Positions 27,860 through 37,235 of a stretch of 64,000 nucleotides of DNA are shown here, one piece after another (position 1 is the stretch's first letter; each line of letters begins with the position of its first letter). The stretch covers positions 40,271 to 104,270 of the forward strand of contig JAGCUR010000006.1 in assembly GCA_017962745.1 (NCBI GenBank). Direction: 5' to 3'. The notes beneath the pieces are model-generated. The model searched no databases, had not been told where the DNA came from, and was given only the letters and a program-made list of their open reading frames with translations. Both the position numbers and the translations under genes were made by a program. The stretch comes from Bacilli bacterium. GTDB taxonomy: Bacteria > Bacillota_I > Bacilli_A > ML615J-28 > CAG-698.

Positions 27860-27894
27860 TTTAGAGAGCATAGAGCATATCTATGCTCTCTAAA
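27860..27894 (-). other. Strong intercistronic hairpin after pectate lyase gene
   Basis: The perfect 15-bp arms TTTAGAGAGCATAGA (27860-27874) and TCTATGCTCTCTAAA (27880-27894) enclose a 5-base loop. On the minus strand the following bases are A-rich, not T-rich, so classic intrinsic termination is doubtful. It may be a partial terminator, an RNA-processing site or a stabiliser separating secreted-enzyme genes from the uronate genes. Confidence 0.6.
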
Positions 27895-27903
27895 TATTTA
27901 ATT

Positions 27904-30900
27904 TTATTTGAAGATTAATCTTACAGATTTAGCTTCTTCATCAAATCTCCATATTTCTGGTGAAAAGCCGACATTTCTAAAGAATTCTACATTATCCATA
28001 TCTTCTTCTGAACTGCTTCCGGCTGCACTATTGTAATCATCAAATGATCCAAAATTATTCATACAGAAATATGTTCCAGTTCCAGCAGTATAACGCCCAA
28101 TGATTGGGCTTCCTGTCTTATGAGCTACACTTGCCATACCAGTGTATGGATCTAGTGTCACACCATCGATAATTGATCTAGTCGATCCAAAGATGATTAC
28201 TGGTTTTGATACATTACCAATAATATAAATTGTTCCAGCACCACTTTCACATCCACCAACTATTCCACCAGTGTAATTCTTTAAGCATTCTAGAACGCCT
28301 TCAAATAGACAAGTACGAATAGATATATTATAAATATTCAAATCATTTTTAATACGACCAACAATTCCGCCAATGTATCCACCACTATCAGTGCCATTAC
28401 CAATATATGCATCACAATAACAATTAGATACTTGACACATTACATAATCTTCTGCCGTGTCTTTTTGAATATTAGCTACAATTCCTCCACAATATTTAGT
28501 AGTTACTTGCATATATGCATATCCATCTAATAATTTATATTCATTATCAAACTTATATTCATTTACTAAACTAACTTGGGAAATGTAATTATCGCCACCG
28601 CAAACTTGACCAACCATTCCACCAACTGTTTGGTAACCTGTTGCAGTAATTTCAGTTAGTTTAACGTTATGTATATATCCACCAGTCATTTGTCCGACAA
28701 TTGCCACATTCTTAGATTTATTAAGATCACCTAATAACTTAATATTATGGAAACCAATATTCATAATTGTTCCACCAGATAGTTTATAGAATATGTTATT
28801 GCGTTTATCACTTTCAGATTGGATTGTTAAATTAGAAATAGTATAACCATTACCATTTAATAAACCTTTTAGTGAATCTGTAGAAGTTGAAACAACCCAG
28901 TTATAATCTTTAAAATCAATATCATTCTTTAATAAGTAAATTGTAACTGAAGATGTTGATCCATTTGCGAAATCATAAAACTCTTGGCAAGTAGAAATTT
29001 CAGAAATTAATACTTCTTTTGTATAAACTTGACTAGTGTAATTACCACCATTATTAACAATAATTACATGAATATAATATTTACCATTATTATCATTTAG
29101 TGCTAATACATCAATCTTATCTGATGTAATAGTGTACAAAGTACCTTTTTCTTTTACAGTATCTGCAGTTTCAGCCTCGTTTTCACTTAAATATGCATAT
29201 AGCTTTCCTGATACATTAGTAAGTTCTCCAATGATATGGACACCTTGTTGACAAACATAGAATTCATAACCTTTGTAATCCACAAAGTCAATTTCATTTG
29301 TTGGACTAACTACATATACTAAGAAAGATTGACTCAATGTATCTGAAGCATTCGAATATGATTTAACAGTGTAAGTTACTCTATATACACCAGGAACTGA
29401 TGTATAAACTTTACTTACTTGATTAAATTCAGAAGTATTAGTTTCTGCGTATTCATATGTCTTCTTTACACCATAATCTACATCAAATTTTAATGCTTGA
29501 TCTGAATAAGAACTCTTATTAGTTACTGTAATCACTGGATCTGTGAATCTAGAATATAAATCTACAATATATACTTCTTCTAATCCTTTAATTTTGCCAA
29601 TCATCGGATTATCTTTTTTAAGAGTTAAAGTAAATTCTTTAGTTTGACTTGCATCTCCTTTAGTAATTGTGGCAGTTAGAGTAACTTGTTTATCTGATGT
29701 ACTTGATCTATGAACAATACCATCCACATATACTACATTACTAAATGATCTAGTTTCACTAGTTCCAAAACTAAATAATGATGTATCACTTGATGACCAG
29801 CTTACTTTACATTCATTTAAATTAATCCAAATTGGAAAGTTTTGATAAACTGCATCTTTATTACACATTACTTCTAATGCATCTTTAGCTGCTAAAACAT
29901 CGATTTCATCTTGAGTAGCACCAAGTGTTGGAGCAGTGTAATTATAATGTTCGTATTCATCCCATGATGATTTATTAAGTTTAGCACCGATTTGACTACC
30001 ATTACAGAATGTTAGTAGTTTTGAATCAGTTACATCTAACATACTACCAACATTTATAGATCCATCTTCATTTCTAAGTAAGCTATTGAGGTTAGGATAT
30101 TGGTCTTGTGTATAAGGCCAGTTAACTGAAGCAAAGCAGTTATCATTTAAGCCAGTATAAACAGAACCAATCTTTTCCTTTTCATAAGATGAAGCATCCA
30201 TAAAGCTTGTAATACTTCTATATTCACCTTTAGCTACATGGAAAATACAATATGCGGCAGAACCTAGGTAATCATCGCCTACTTCATAATCAATATTAGT
30301 AGCTGTTAGGTTAGTACAATATGATAATAGTCCGTAATAACCATTATAACTTTGATTAGATCTAGCCATATTGAAGTTAGTACTTCCACCATCGCTATAA
30401 CCAAGGCTTCCTGTGCCATTTGCTACTGCTACCGAATTATTGTAAGCTGTACAATTATAAAGTAGCATTGTACGTGGATTTGAGTTATCGCTAAAACCAT
30501 GTAAGCGGTTATTCCAAGCCATACAATTTTTAACGATTACATCGCCTTCCATATTGCTTCCGCCTAATTTGAAGCCGATTCCATCACCATCACGTGTAGT
30601 TGATCCATCAAGTAGCCAACCATTTTCAAAAGCGATACAGTTGATAATAATTACAGTACCAACATTACCAGTATCTGATTTAGCGTATAAATCCCAGCCG
30701 TCATCACTATTTCTAAAAGCGATGCAACCATCAAATACGTTTCCATATCCTACAGTTAGTTTTGCAGCAAAGCCATCAGCGTTTTCTCCATATGTCTCAT
30801 CATCATAATTGTTATAAGACATACAGTTTTTAACTGTATTATAACTTGGCCACTGGCTAACGATTGTATCAGATCCCGCTCCACGACCAAGTTGTAAGCC

Positions 30901-31395
30901 ACTATCACGGTTATTATAGAATTCACACATTTCAACAAAGTTATGACTACCAGCGATATACATACCATTATCACCAGCACCTTTAATATGAATTCCATAG
31001 AAATACCAATAATCGCCATTGATTTGAATACCACGGTTTGTGGAATCAAATGCTTGTTTACTAAAATCAAAGATAACTTGTCCTGGTATACCAATTACTT
31101 TAATTTGTGAGAAAGCATTTCCTGATTCAGTTAAAGTAATTCTATCTGGGCAATCATATGTACCAGGTAGGGCATTTAGTGTATCACCTGCACGAAGTGA
31201 TAACATTGCAGAATAAAAATCTTTTGGAGTTGCTTCACTTAAACCATCATTACTTGATAATCCATTTGGAGCAATATAATAAGTTTTACCTTCTATCTTT
31301 TCTACTACATCGCTTGCATTAACTTTATTAGTTAATGTAAAGAATAAGCATGCTAAAGTAATAATAATTACAAAAATACTAATTCGTTTTTTCAT
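27904..31395 (-). CDS. Secreted PL9 pectate lyase with Ig-like and GLUG regions
   Basis: An 1163-aa secreted enzyme that cleaves de-esterified homogalacturonan by beta-elimination, making unsaturated oligomers. Signal peptide residues 1-27. The family 9 beta-helix (about 35-430) has NADGFAAKL (Asp 207) and NSDDGWD (Asp 231, 232, 235), the calcium cluster pattern of Pel9A, and a candidate catalytic Lys 276 in GFKLGG. Then come an Ig-like region (about 500-700) and C-terminal GLUG-type repeats (GGMVGQ, GGIVAN, GGIVGR, about 780-1110). GGGAGG precedes the ATG. No anchor motif is seen. Confidence 0.9.
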   Translation of the reverse strand: MKKRISIFVIIITLACLFFTLTNKVNASDVVEKIEGKTYYIAPNGLSSNDGLSEATPKDFYSAMLSLRAGDTLNALPGTYDCPDRITLTESGNAFSQIKVIGIPGQVIFDFSKQAFDSTNRGIQINGDYWYFYGIHIKGAGDNGMYIAGSHNFVEMCEFYNNRDSGLQLGRGAGSDTIVSQWPSYNTVKNCMSYNNYDDETYGENADGFAAKLTVGYGNVFDGCIAFRNSDDGWDLYAKSDTGNVGTVIIINCIAFENGWLLDGSTTRDGDGIGFKLGGSNMEGDVIVKNCMAWNNRLHGFSDNSNPRTMLLYNCTAYNNSVAVANGTGSLGYSDGGSTNFNMARSNQSYNGYYGLLSYCTNLTATNIDYEVGDDYLGSAAYCIFHVAKGEYRSITSFMDASSYEKEKIGSVYTGLNDNCFASVNWPYTQDQYPNLNSLLRNEDGSINVGSMLDVTDSKLLTFCNGSQIGAKLNKSSWDEYEHYNYTAPTLGATQDEIDVLAAKDALEVMCNKDAVYQNFPIWINLNECKVSWSSSDTSLFSFGTSETRSFSNVVYVDGIVHRSSTSDKQVTLTATITKGDASQTKEFTLTLKKDNPMIGKIKGLEEVYIVDLYSRFTDPVITVTNKSSYSDQALKFDVDYGVKKTYEYAETNTSEFNQVSKVYTSVPGVYRVTYTVKSYSNASDTLSQSFLVYVVSPTNEIDFVDYKGYEFYVCQQGVHIIGELTNVSGKLYAYLSENEAETADTVKEKGTLYTITSDKIDVLALNDNNGKYYIHVIIVNNGGNYTSQVYTKEVLISEISTCQEFYDFANGSTSSVTIYLLKNDIDFKDYNWVVSTSTDSLKGLLNGNGYTISNLTIQSESDKRNNIFYKLSGGTIMNIGFHNIKLLGDLNKSKNVAIVGQMTGGYIHNVKLTEITATGYQTVGGMVGQVCGGDNYISQVSLVNEYKFDNEYKLLDGYAYMQVTTKYCGGIVANIQKDTAEDYVMCQVSNCYCDAYIGNGTDSGGYIGGIVGRIKNDLNIYNISIRTCLFEGVLECLKNYTGGIVGGCESGAGTIYIIGNVSKPVIIFGSTRSIIDGVTLDPYTGMASVAHKTGSPIIGRYTAGTGTYFCMNNFGSFDDYNSAAGSSSEEDMDNVEFFRNVGFSPEIWRFDEEAKSVRLIFK

Positions 31396-31397
31396 AA

Positions 31398-32306
31398 TTA
31401 TTCACCTCCCTCAGGTAGGCTAGTTACAACTCTAGCAAAATAGAATGAATCCCAATAAATAGTTATAGCATGTTCACCAGATCCATATGTTTCTTGATAA
31501 TCGATGATTATCTCATAAACACCAACTGCATCCTTATTATATTTAGATGAATTAATATTAGCTTTACTAGTAACATCTACTTTAGAGCCATCACTATATA
31601 CAGCTAATACCACTACATTAGCACTAGAATAATCGCTGCCAACTAAGAAATATTCATTTCTTGGGCTAACTTCAATACCAATTAAGTAATTAGTTGTTGA
31701 TAAGATATCTTTAACAGATACGTTAAATACCTTTACATCACTAATACCATCTTCTGAATAACTAACTAAAATACGATATGTTCCAATTCTATCTTTATCA
31801 AAACTGCTAGAATCAATTGAATAATTAGTTACTTCTTTATTAGTGTTATCTGAATAATTAGCAGTTACTACTAATCCAGTACTATCAAAATCTTCACCTA
31901 AAACATAACTTACTTTAACACTTTCTGTATTAATAGTTATATCAGTTAGTTTTACTTTATTAGGATCTTCAATTACATTAACTTTATAAGATAATTCATA
32001 TAGATTACCACTATTACTATATTTAATAACGATATCATACTCACCAACTTGGTTAGTATTAAAATCATTACTAATTAAGCTATAATTTTGTACTTCTTTT
32101 TCACTGTTATCATCATATACTGCAAATACTTTAATACCAGCTGATGTGAATGCTTCACCTACAATGTATTCTTTCTTTACATTTTCAGTATCTAGTCTAA
32201 TACCAGTTACTGCTTTAGGTGTCGAAGGTTCTTCTCCACAAGCTACTAAAGTAATTGTAAATAATGCAATAAAAATAGAAATTATTAGTTTCTTTAAAGT
32301 TTTCAT
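31398..32306 (-). CDS. Lipoprotein with three bacterial Ig-like repeats
   Basis: A 302-aa lipoprotein with lipobox LVAC (Cys about 23), followed by three repeats of about 85 residues. Each follows the pattern 'sV...Y..GE.F...G..V.A.YsDns..evt.Y' and ends in a V.YS or I.Y strand, the group-3 bacterial Ig-like type. No catalytic domain. The stop lies 2 bp before the pectate lyase ATG. It may be a surface spacer, pectin-binding scaffold or adhesin. The same repeats occur in the upstream pectinesterase lipoprotein. Confidence 0.82.
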   Translation of the reverse strand: MKTLKKLIISIFIALFTITLVACGEEPSTPKAVTGIRLDTENVKKEYIVGEAFTSAGIKVFAVYDDNSEKEVQNYSLISNDFNTNQVGEYDIVIKYSNSGNLYELSYKVNVIEDPNKVKLTDITINTESVKVSYVLGEDFDSTGLVVTANYSDNTNKEVTNYSIDSSSFDKDRIGTYRILVSYSEDGISDVKVFNVSVKDILSTTNYLIGIEVSPRNEYFLVGSDYSSANVVVLAVYSDGSKVDVTSKANINSSKYNKDAVGVYEIIIDYQETYGSGEHAITIYWDSFYFARVVTSLPEGGE

Positions 32307-32333
32307 GTATTTTTCCTTTATATTTTTATTTAC

Positions 32334-32362
32334 TAGAGACTTAACATATTGTTTAGTCTCTA
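32334..32362 (-). other. Intercistronic hairpin after pectinesterase lipoprotein gene
   Basis: The arms TAGAGACT (32334-32341) and AGTCTCTA (32355-32362) form an 8-bp stem with a 13-base loop in the 80-bp gap between two lipoprotein genes. No T-run follows on the minus strand, so processing or stabilisation is likelier than full termination. Confidence 0.5.
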
Positions 32363-32386
32363 TTTCTTATTTAATTAATCTATGTT

Positions 32387-35300
32387 TTATTTAGTTACTG
32401 TATCTACTACTTCGATGTAATAAATATTGATACCATTTACTTCACAACCAATGAAGTATGTTCCTGCTGCAGTTAAATCAAATTCATAAGCAGCAAATGT
32501 TTTTCCATCAATAGTTGATTCGCCAACATTAGTTCCGATACTATCATATAAAACAACTTTTCTTGTATTATCACTTGAAGATGATGATAATGCATATACT
32601 TTAACATGAGCAGTTCCTTGAACTTCAAATTCGATGAATCTTTCAGATGAGAATTCACCAGAAGCACCATTGAATTTCAACCTCTTTGTAAAGTCCATGC
32701 CATCAAGAGACTTATTATTGCCATCAATTGTATATTTCTTACCTGAAGTACAATGTAAAGTGAAGTAATCAGATGTACCAGCAACAAAGTCAGCTGTATA
32801 ATCTTTAGCTTCCAAATCAGTAGGATTAAATGTATAAGTATTAACTACTACTTGACCACTGCCACTTCTTACAGTAACTTCAGCACTAAATACTTCTACA
32901 TCTTCTACGCTAACTGTTAGTAAATAAGTTCCTTCACCATCAGTTAAGTTTTCTAAATCGATGAATTCATCTTCACTAACATTATAAACTTGATATGTGG
33001 CAGGAGTAATTGTTGCAGCACCTTTAGCAATATGAATTAGAACAGGTTCATCAAATGCAGTACCAGTAGAAAGGTTAGTTTCTAGGCCGAATAATACATA
33101 ATAACCATTTTCTAAATCAGGTAATACCCATGCAGCTTCATATTTAACTAAACCGTTTGTAGCAGCGAAAATCTTAGCAGCAGTGTAATTTGCAGCATCA
33201 CTTTCAGTTAAGATTGTAGCACCAGCTACAGCTGTATTAATTGCACCATCACCAGTGTTATTGTATTCTGCAAATACAACGCCAGCTCCAGTTGGTAAGT
33301 TACCACTCATATCTGCATAACGTGATTTAGAGTTTCCATCATATCCTAGTGTAGAAATATGAGCACCTAATGTAGAATTTAGAATAGCAACCTTAGCTTG
33401 ATCGCCCCATGGACGAGCAATTGAAACGCTACCAGCAGGAACATCACTATCAGCTGTAAAGTTGCAATTTAAGAATACATATCCATAAGTTACAGCATCA
33501 GTTGTTGCTCCACTTGAGAATCCCTTAGGAGCACAGATGTAACCTTGGTTAGTTTCAGGAGTATTTGTTCCACTCTTGTATCTTGTAACTGAATGAATTT
33601 CACATCCTTCAAACAATACAGTTGCATTGTTACCAAAGATAAAGTCTACAGCACCTTCAATGTAACAATCTTTATAGTATTGACGACCATTCTTAGGTTC
33701 TAATGTATCTTGAACGCCTAAGAATCTACATTCAACAAATTCTGCTTTATCTGCTTGACAAAGTAGAGCTAAAGCTTGCTTGTTAGCAAATGTAGAATTA
33801 CGATAATCAAATGTATTAGCAAATGTAACACCATATGCATAGAATCCAACAGCATTTGATTTAACAGTTACAGTTGCACTGCCTTCTGTTCCAAATGTAG
33901 CACTTAGGTCAAGTTTGAATGTATCTGCAGCGTTTCCGCATGCGATTACTACTTCGCTTGCTAAATCCTCTTCATTATCTTTTACGATACGTAAATTAGC
34001 CATATCAATAGTTAAGGCTCCCGTATAAGTACCTTTAGCAAGTCTAATTTCCTTAATAGTATCATTAGATAAGCTTAAGCTTCTTAAATAGTTAAGAGCT
34101 AAATTAACATTTTCAAAATACATCTTACCATCAACTAATCCATTAGTTTCAGGTTTAACATATACTACTACAAGACCTTCTTGTACTTCGTTATCTAATA
34201 CATAGATTGAATAAGTAGCAGAAAGTTCTTCTCCATTAACAACTCTAGTTACTTTTACAAATTTTGCATTTGCAGTTAGTGCTACATCTGCTGCTTGAGT
34301 TGATTCATCTGAATTAACAACAGTAAATGTAACTTGACTAGATGTTGCTAATTTCTTAGTATTATCTGAGATTAAAATAAATGTAATAATTCCTTTAGTA
34401 TCAAGTACATCACCAACGCGGTAAACTGTCTTACCTTCACTAGCGATCACTTCTACGCCAACTTCTTGAACAATATCAATGTAATAACTTGCTTTAGCAC
34501 TTCCTGCTTCAACTTCTACAGTATATTTACCAACTGCTAAGTTAACGAAATCTGCAGTTACATCATTACCATCAGATAAAATCTTAACGCCATATTGACT
34601 TTCATTTAGTGGAATAACAACACCATCTGAATATGTAGCGATTACGATAATTCCGGTTGGGTCAAATGAATCTAGTGCATAATATTGAGTCTTAGCATTA
34701 TTTGCATTAACTTGAAGTCTAACTACAGTAGCGTCTTCTGCTGGAGTATTAGCAGATGCATCTTTTAGTTTAACTACAAATCTTGAATCTGCTGCCCAAA
34801 CATTAGATAAATCGAATCCAAGACCTGCTAAATCAGTTAATACTGTATCGCCAATTTCGTATTGGGTTCCACCATCAATTGACATTTCAAAATAATTAGC
34901 GATGTTAGCTACATCAGGTGTAGCAACAGCAACGTAAGCACCACTAATAACTTCATAATATTGCTTACTTCCATTCAATTCAGTATCAGTAGTCTTAGTA
35001 TAATTAGCTAAAGCAGGTAAACCTACATAGAAGCAATTTGTTAAGGTTGTAGTTGCTTTACCTTGACCTTTGAATAAGCCTGATTGAGTTAAGTTAGTTT
35101 GGGCTAATAAACAAGTGCTACTTGCAATAATTACATTTTCAGCATTTAAAGTTGCTGCTTCAGCACCATCTATTAATGCACCAGTCTTATTAGTTGTATT
35201 AGCAACGCCAATTTCAAATCTAATAATAGCATTCTTTACATTAACAACTGATCCGCTTCTTGCTCTACCAACTAGAGCACTCATTTGGCTTCCTGAAGCA

Positions 35301-36928
35301 CATGTAATATTAACATCTACGTCGTTAATTGTAATTGTTGTATCCTTAGTTAAGTCAGCAATTAAGCCACCAACATATTTAACTCCACTTACTGATGTTA
35401 AATTCTTAACTGTAATCTTGCTCATTGAAATTGTACCAGCACTAGCATTTCTACCAGCAATTAATGCTGCATAGCCAGATGAAGATGTTGATGCAACTGT
35501 ACAACAAGAAAATTCTAAGTTTTCAAATGTACCATTTGTACATAAACCAGCTATTAAACCAAGTGATTCAGCACTACTTGACGCATAACATGAGAACAAT
35601 GTTAAGTTCTTAATAGTACCACCATTGATAGTATTAAATAATGCACCAACTTTAGCAGTTTTTGTATTAAATACAATATTTGATAATTTATGACCATCAC
35701 CATTAAGTTCGCCTTTGAATTCTCCGCTTAATGCTTCACTTAATTCAACACCATCAAAATCTAAGTCAGTAGTTAAGATATATTTATCTGTAATTGCTCC
35801 GCTATGATCTCTCATTGCTAAGAATTCTTCTACTGTTGATATACTAATATATCCGCCAACTCTAGCTGATACAGTATAAGTTGCTTCATGTTTTCCATAA
35901 GTAACTTTAACTACATAATCTGCAGTCTTAGTTAATTTATTATCAGCAACTACATTGCCTTCTAAATCATATAAAGTAGCACCCCAACCAACTAACTCTA
36001 AAGTTGTATCATCTTTAAGTGTAGCAACTACGCTTACTCCCAAGATATCTAGTTCTTCACCTGGAGCATATTCAACTTTACCATCACCAACAACTACGGC
36101 AATACTAGCAATTTTATCAACTACAGTAATAGTATATGTAGCAGTTTTAGTAACGCCACCTTCAGAATAACTAACAGTTACTATGTAATCGCCTTCTTCT
36201 TCAATAACAACTTGGCTAGCTTGTGCACTTGCTGTAACATCTTTATCAGATCCTTTAGAATAATGAGCAGTTACAACTAAACCAGTTGTAGCAAAAGCTT
36301 CACCTAACATAAAGTTAGCTTTAGCACCACTTACTGTTATGTTTTCTAATACTGGAGCATCTTCTTTAGTAATAGTAACATTAAATGATTTTTCAATTCC
36401 TTGATATGTTACTTTAACACTATAAGTACCAGCTGTATCAAGTCTTACAGCGCTTTGATCTAAAGTATATGCATTAGCTGCTAATTCTTCTTTATTGCCA
36501 TTAGAATAAACAGCTTTAACTTTAATCTTAGATAAATCAAGGCTTTCACCTTCTTTTATATTTAAAACACAAGCTGATGTATCAACTTCAATATCAGTTA
36601 ATCTTACAACTGCTACTACTTTAACTTTGAAGAATTCTTCAAAGTCGCCATATTTAACAGTGACTGAGTATTCACCAGCTTTAGTAGTATCAACTAATGA
36701 AGTATCAATTGTTACTTCGCTTAAATCGATATCTAAATCTTTCTTTAAATAATGAGCAACTACTTTTAAGTTGCTGAAATCAAATTGTTCACCTTCGTTA
36801 ATTTGTAATGTAAGGTTAGTAGTATCAATACTAATACTTTGTACTTCTTTGTCTCCACAACCAACAAGTGCAAACAAAGCAACTACTAATGTAATTACAA
36901 AGATAAAACTTCTTTTTAAAACACGCAT
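32387..36928 (-). CDS. Surface lipoprotein with Ig-like repeats and CE8 pectinesterase domain
   Basis: A 1513-aa lipoprotein, the largest protein in the window. Lipobox LVGC (Cys about 24). Residues about 28-355 are Ig-like repeats; about 360-700 a repetitive beta-rich region resembling GLUG repeats; about 730-920 more Ig-like repeats; about 930-1280 a CE8 pectin methylesterase domain with LGVQDTL, GAVDFIFGNN and SIARPWG. The last 200 residues look like a beta-sandwich, perhaps a carbohydrate-binding module. It would de-esterify pectin at the cell surface ahead of the PL9 lyase. First gene after the promoter at 36964-37017. Confidence 0.9.
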   Translation of the reverse strand: MRVLKRSFIFVITLVVALFALVGCGDKEVQSISIDTTNLTLQINEGEQFDFSNLKVVAHYLKKDLDIDLSEVTIDTSLVDTTKAGEYSVTVKYGDFEEFFKVKVVAVVRLTDIEVDTSACVLNIKEGESLDLSKIKVKAVYSNGNKEELAANAYTLDQSAVRLDTAGTYSVKVTYQGIEKSFNVTITKEDAPVLENITVSGAKANFMLGEAFATTGLVVTAHYSKGSDKDVTASAQASQVVIEEEGDYIVTVSYSEGGVTKTATYTITVVDKIASIAVVVGDGKVEYAPGEELDILGVSVVATLKDDTTLELVGWGATLYDLEGNVVADNKLTKTADYVVKVTYGKHEATYTVSARVGGYISISTVEEFLAMRDHSGAITDKYILTTDLDFDGVELSEALSGEFKGELNGDGHKLSNIVFNTKTAKVGALFNTINGGTIKNLTLFSCYASSSAESLGLIAGLCTNGTFENLEFSCCTVASTSSSGYAALIAGRNASAGTISMSKITVKNLTSVSGVKYVGGLIADLTKDTTITINDVDVNITCASGSQMSALVGRARSGSVVNVKNAIIRFEIGVANTTNKTGALIDGAEAATLNAENVIIASSTCLLAQTNLTQSGLFKGQGKATTTLTNCFYVGLPALANYTKTTDTELNGSKQYYEVISGAYVAVATPDVANIANYFEMSIDGGTQYEIGDTVLTDLAGLGFDLSNVWAADSRFVVKLKDASANTPAEDATVVRLQVNANNAKTQYYALDSFDPTGIIVIATYSDGVVIPLNESQYGVKILSDGNDVTADFVNLAVGKYTVEVEAGSAKASYYIDIVQEVGVEVIASEGKTVYRVGDVLDTKGIITFILISDNTKKLATSSQVTFTVVNSDESTQAADVALTANAKFVKVTRVVNGEELSATYSIYVLDNEVQEGLVVVYVKPETNGLVDGKMYFENVNLALNYLRSLSLSNDTIKEIRLAKGTYTGALTIDMANLRIVKDNEEDLASEVVIACGNAADTFKLDLSATFGTEGSATVTVKSNAVGFYAYGVTFANTFDYRNSTFANKQALALLCQADKAEFVECRFLGVQDTLEPKNGRQYYKDCYIEGAVDFIFGNNATVLFEGCEIHSVTRYKSGTNTPETNQGYICAPKGFSSGATTDAVTYGYVFLNCNFTADSDVPAGSVSIARPWGDQAKVAILNSTLGAHISTLGYDGNSKSRYADMSGNLPTGAGVVFAEYNNTGDGAINTAVAGATILTESDAANYTAAKIFAATNGLVKYEAAWVLPDLENGYYVLFGLETNLSTGTAFDEPVLIHIAKGAATITPATYQVYNVSEDEFIDLENLTDGEGTYLLTVSVEDVEVFSAEVTVRSGSGQVVVNTYTFNPTDLEAKDYTADFVAGTSDYFTLHCTSGKKYTIDGNNKSLDGMDFTKRLKFNGASGEFSSERFIEFEVQGTAHVKVYALSSSSSDNTRKVVLYDSIGTNVGESTIDGKTFAAYEFDLTAAGTYFIGCEVNGINIYYIEVVDTVTK

Positions 36929-36963
36929 AATTACCTCCTAGTTAGTGCGTATTTACGACCTTT

Positions 36964-37017
36964 GTTCGTAAATTTAATTTACATACACATTTTACGAACT
37001 GAAAACGTTTTTGTCAA
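36964..37017 (-). promoter_or_regulatory. Surface-enzyme operon promoter with operator-like sites
   Basis: On the minus strand, -35 TTGACA (37012-37017), a 17-bp spacer and -10 TAAAAT (36989-36994). The spacer holds CAAAAACGTTTTCA, a cre/LacI-like palindrome around CG. A 9-bp inverted repeat GTTCGTAAA (36964-36972) / TTTACGAAC (36991-36999), 18 bp apart, overlaps the -10. The first transcribed bases share TATGTAAAT with the importer promoter at 7844-7919. The gap 36929-37235 otherwise holds the small ORF and the recN terminator. Confidence 0.8.
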
Positions 37018-37046
37018 GCAATAAAAAATATTAATTTTAAAAGTTA

Positions 37047-37139
37047 TTATCTAGTCGTACATACGTACTTTTGTGGGCAATGGCATATTGTTTCAATTAA
37101 TATATCATCACTACTTAATTCAATTATCTCTTTATCCAT
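37047..37139 (-). CDS. 30-aa Cys-rich small ORF
   Basis: MDKEIIELSSDDILIE followed by TICHCPQKYVCTTR, then two TAA stops. A TATAAT box (37157-37162) and a strong GGAGG site 9 bases upstream of the ATG support real expression. The N-terminal half is acidic and leader-like; the C-terminal half has three Cys and one His (CHC...C). It could be a modified-peptide precursor, a metal- or redox-sensing leader peptide, or a small free protein. No modifying enzyme is seen nearby. It ends about 30 bp before the -35 box of the surface-enzyme operon. No homology could be checked. Confidence 0.5.
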   Translation of the reverse strand: MDKEIIELSSDDILIETICHCPQKYVCTTR

Positions 37140-37198
37140 TGTGTATTTCCTCCAATATTATATTTTTCTTAAATACCCATTTTTTCTTAATAAATTTA

Positions 37199-37230
37199 AA
37201 AAAGTGTAATCTATTTTGACTACACTTTTT
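37199..37230 (-). terminator. Terminator after recN
   Basis: AAAAAGTGTA (37199-37208) pairs with TACACTTTTT (37221-37230) around a 12-base loop. On the minus strand it ends in TTTTTT directly after recN, giving a plausible intrinsic terminator that isolates recN from the small ORF. Confidence 0.7.
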
Positions 37231-37235
37231 CTTTA

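Noticed and set aside
28300..28700. Repeat array resembling CRISPR in the pectate lyase and Ig-protein genes
   Set aside because: The repetition is of protein GLUG and Ig motifs with diverged DNA, not identical direct repeats with spacers.
30756..31094. 112-aa open frame on the same strand as the pectate lyase gene
   Set aside because: It lies fully inside the PL9 coding region in another frame, has no domain signs and mirrors codon bias of the true gene.
35115..35474. 119-aa plus-strand open frame
   Set aside because: It is antisense within the 1513-aa lipoprotein gene and consists of low-complexity hydrophobic residues caused by repeats of the real gene.
37041..37075. Small ORF as a transcription-attenuation leader of the pectinesterase operon
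   Set aside because: A complete promoter for that operon lies downstream of the small ORF stop, so the ORF would not be in the main transcript.
36928..37235. Riboswitch or T-box in the 300-bp gap
   Set aside because: I could not build a known aptamer or specifier pattern; the gap is explained by a terminator, the small ORF and a promoter with operators.
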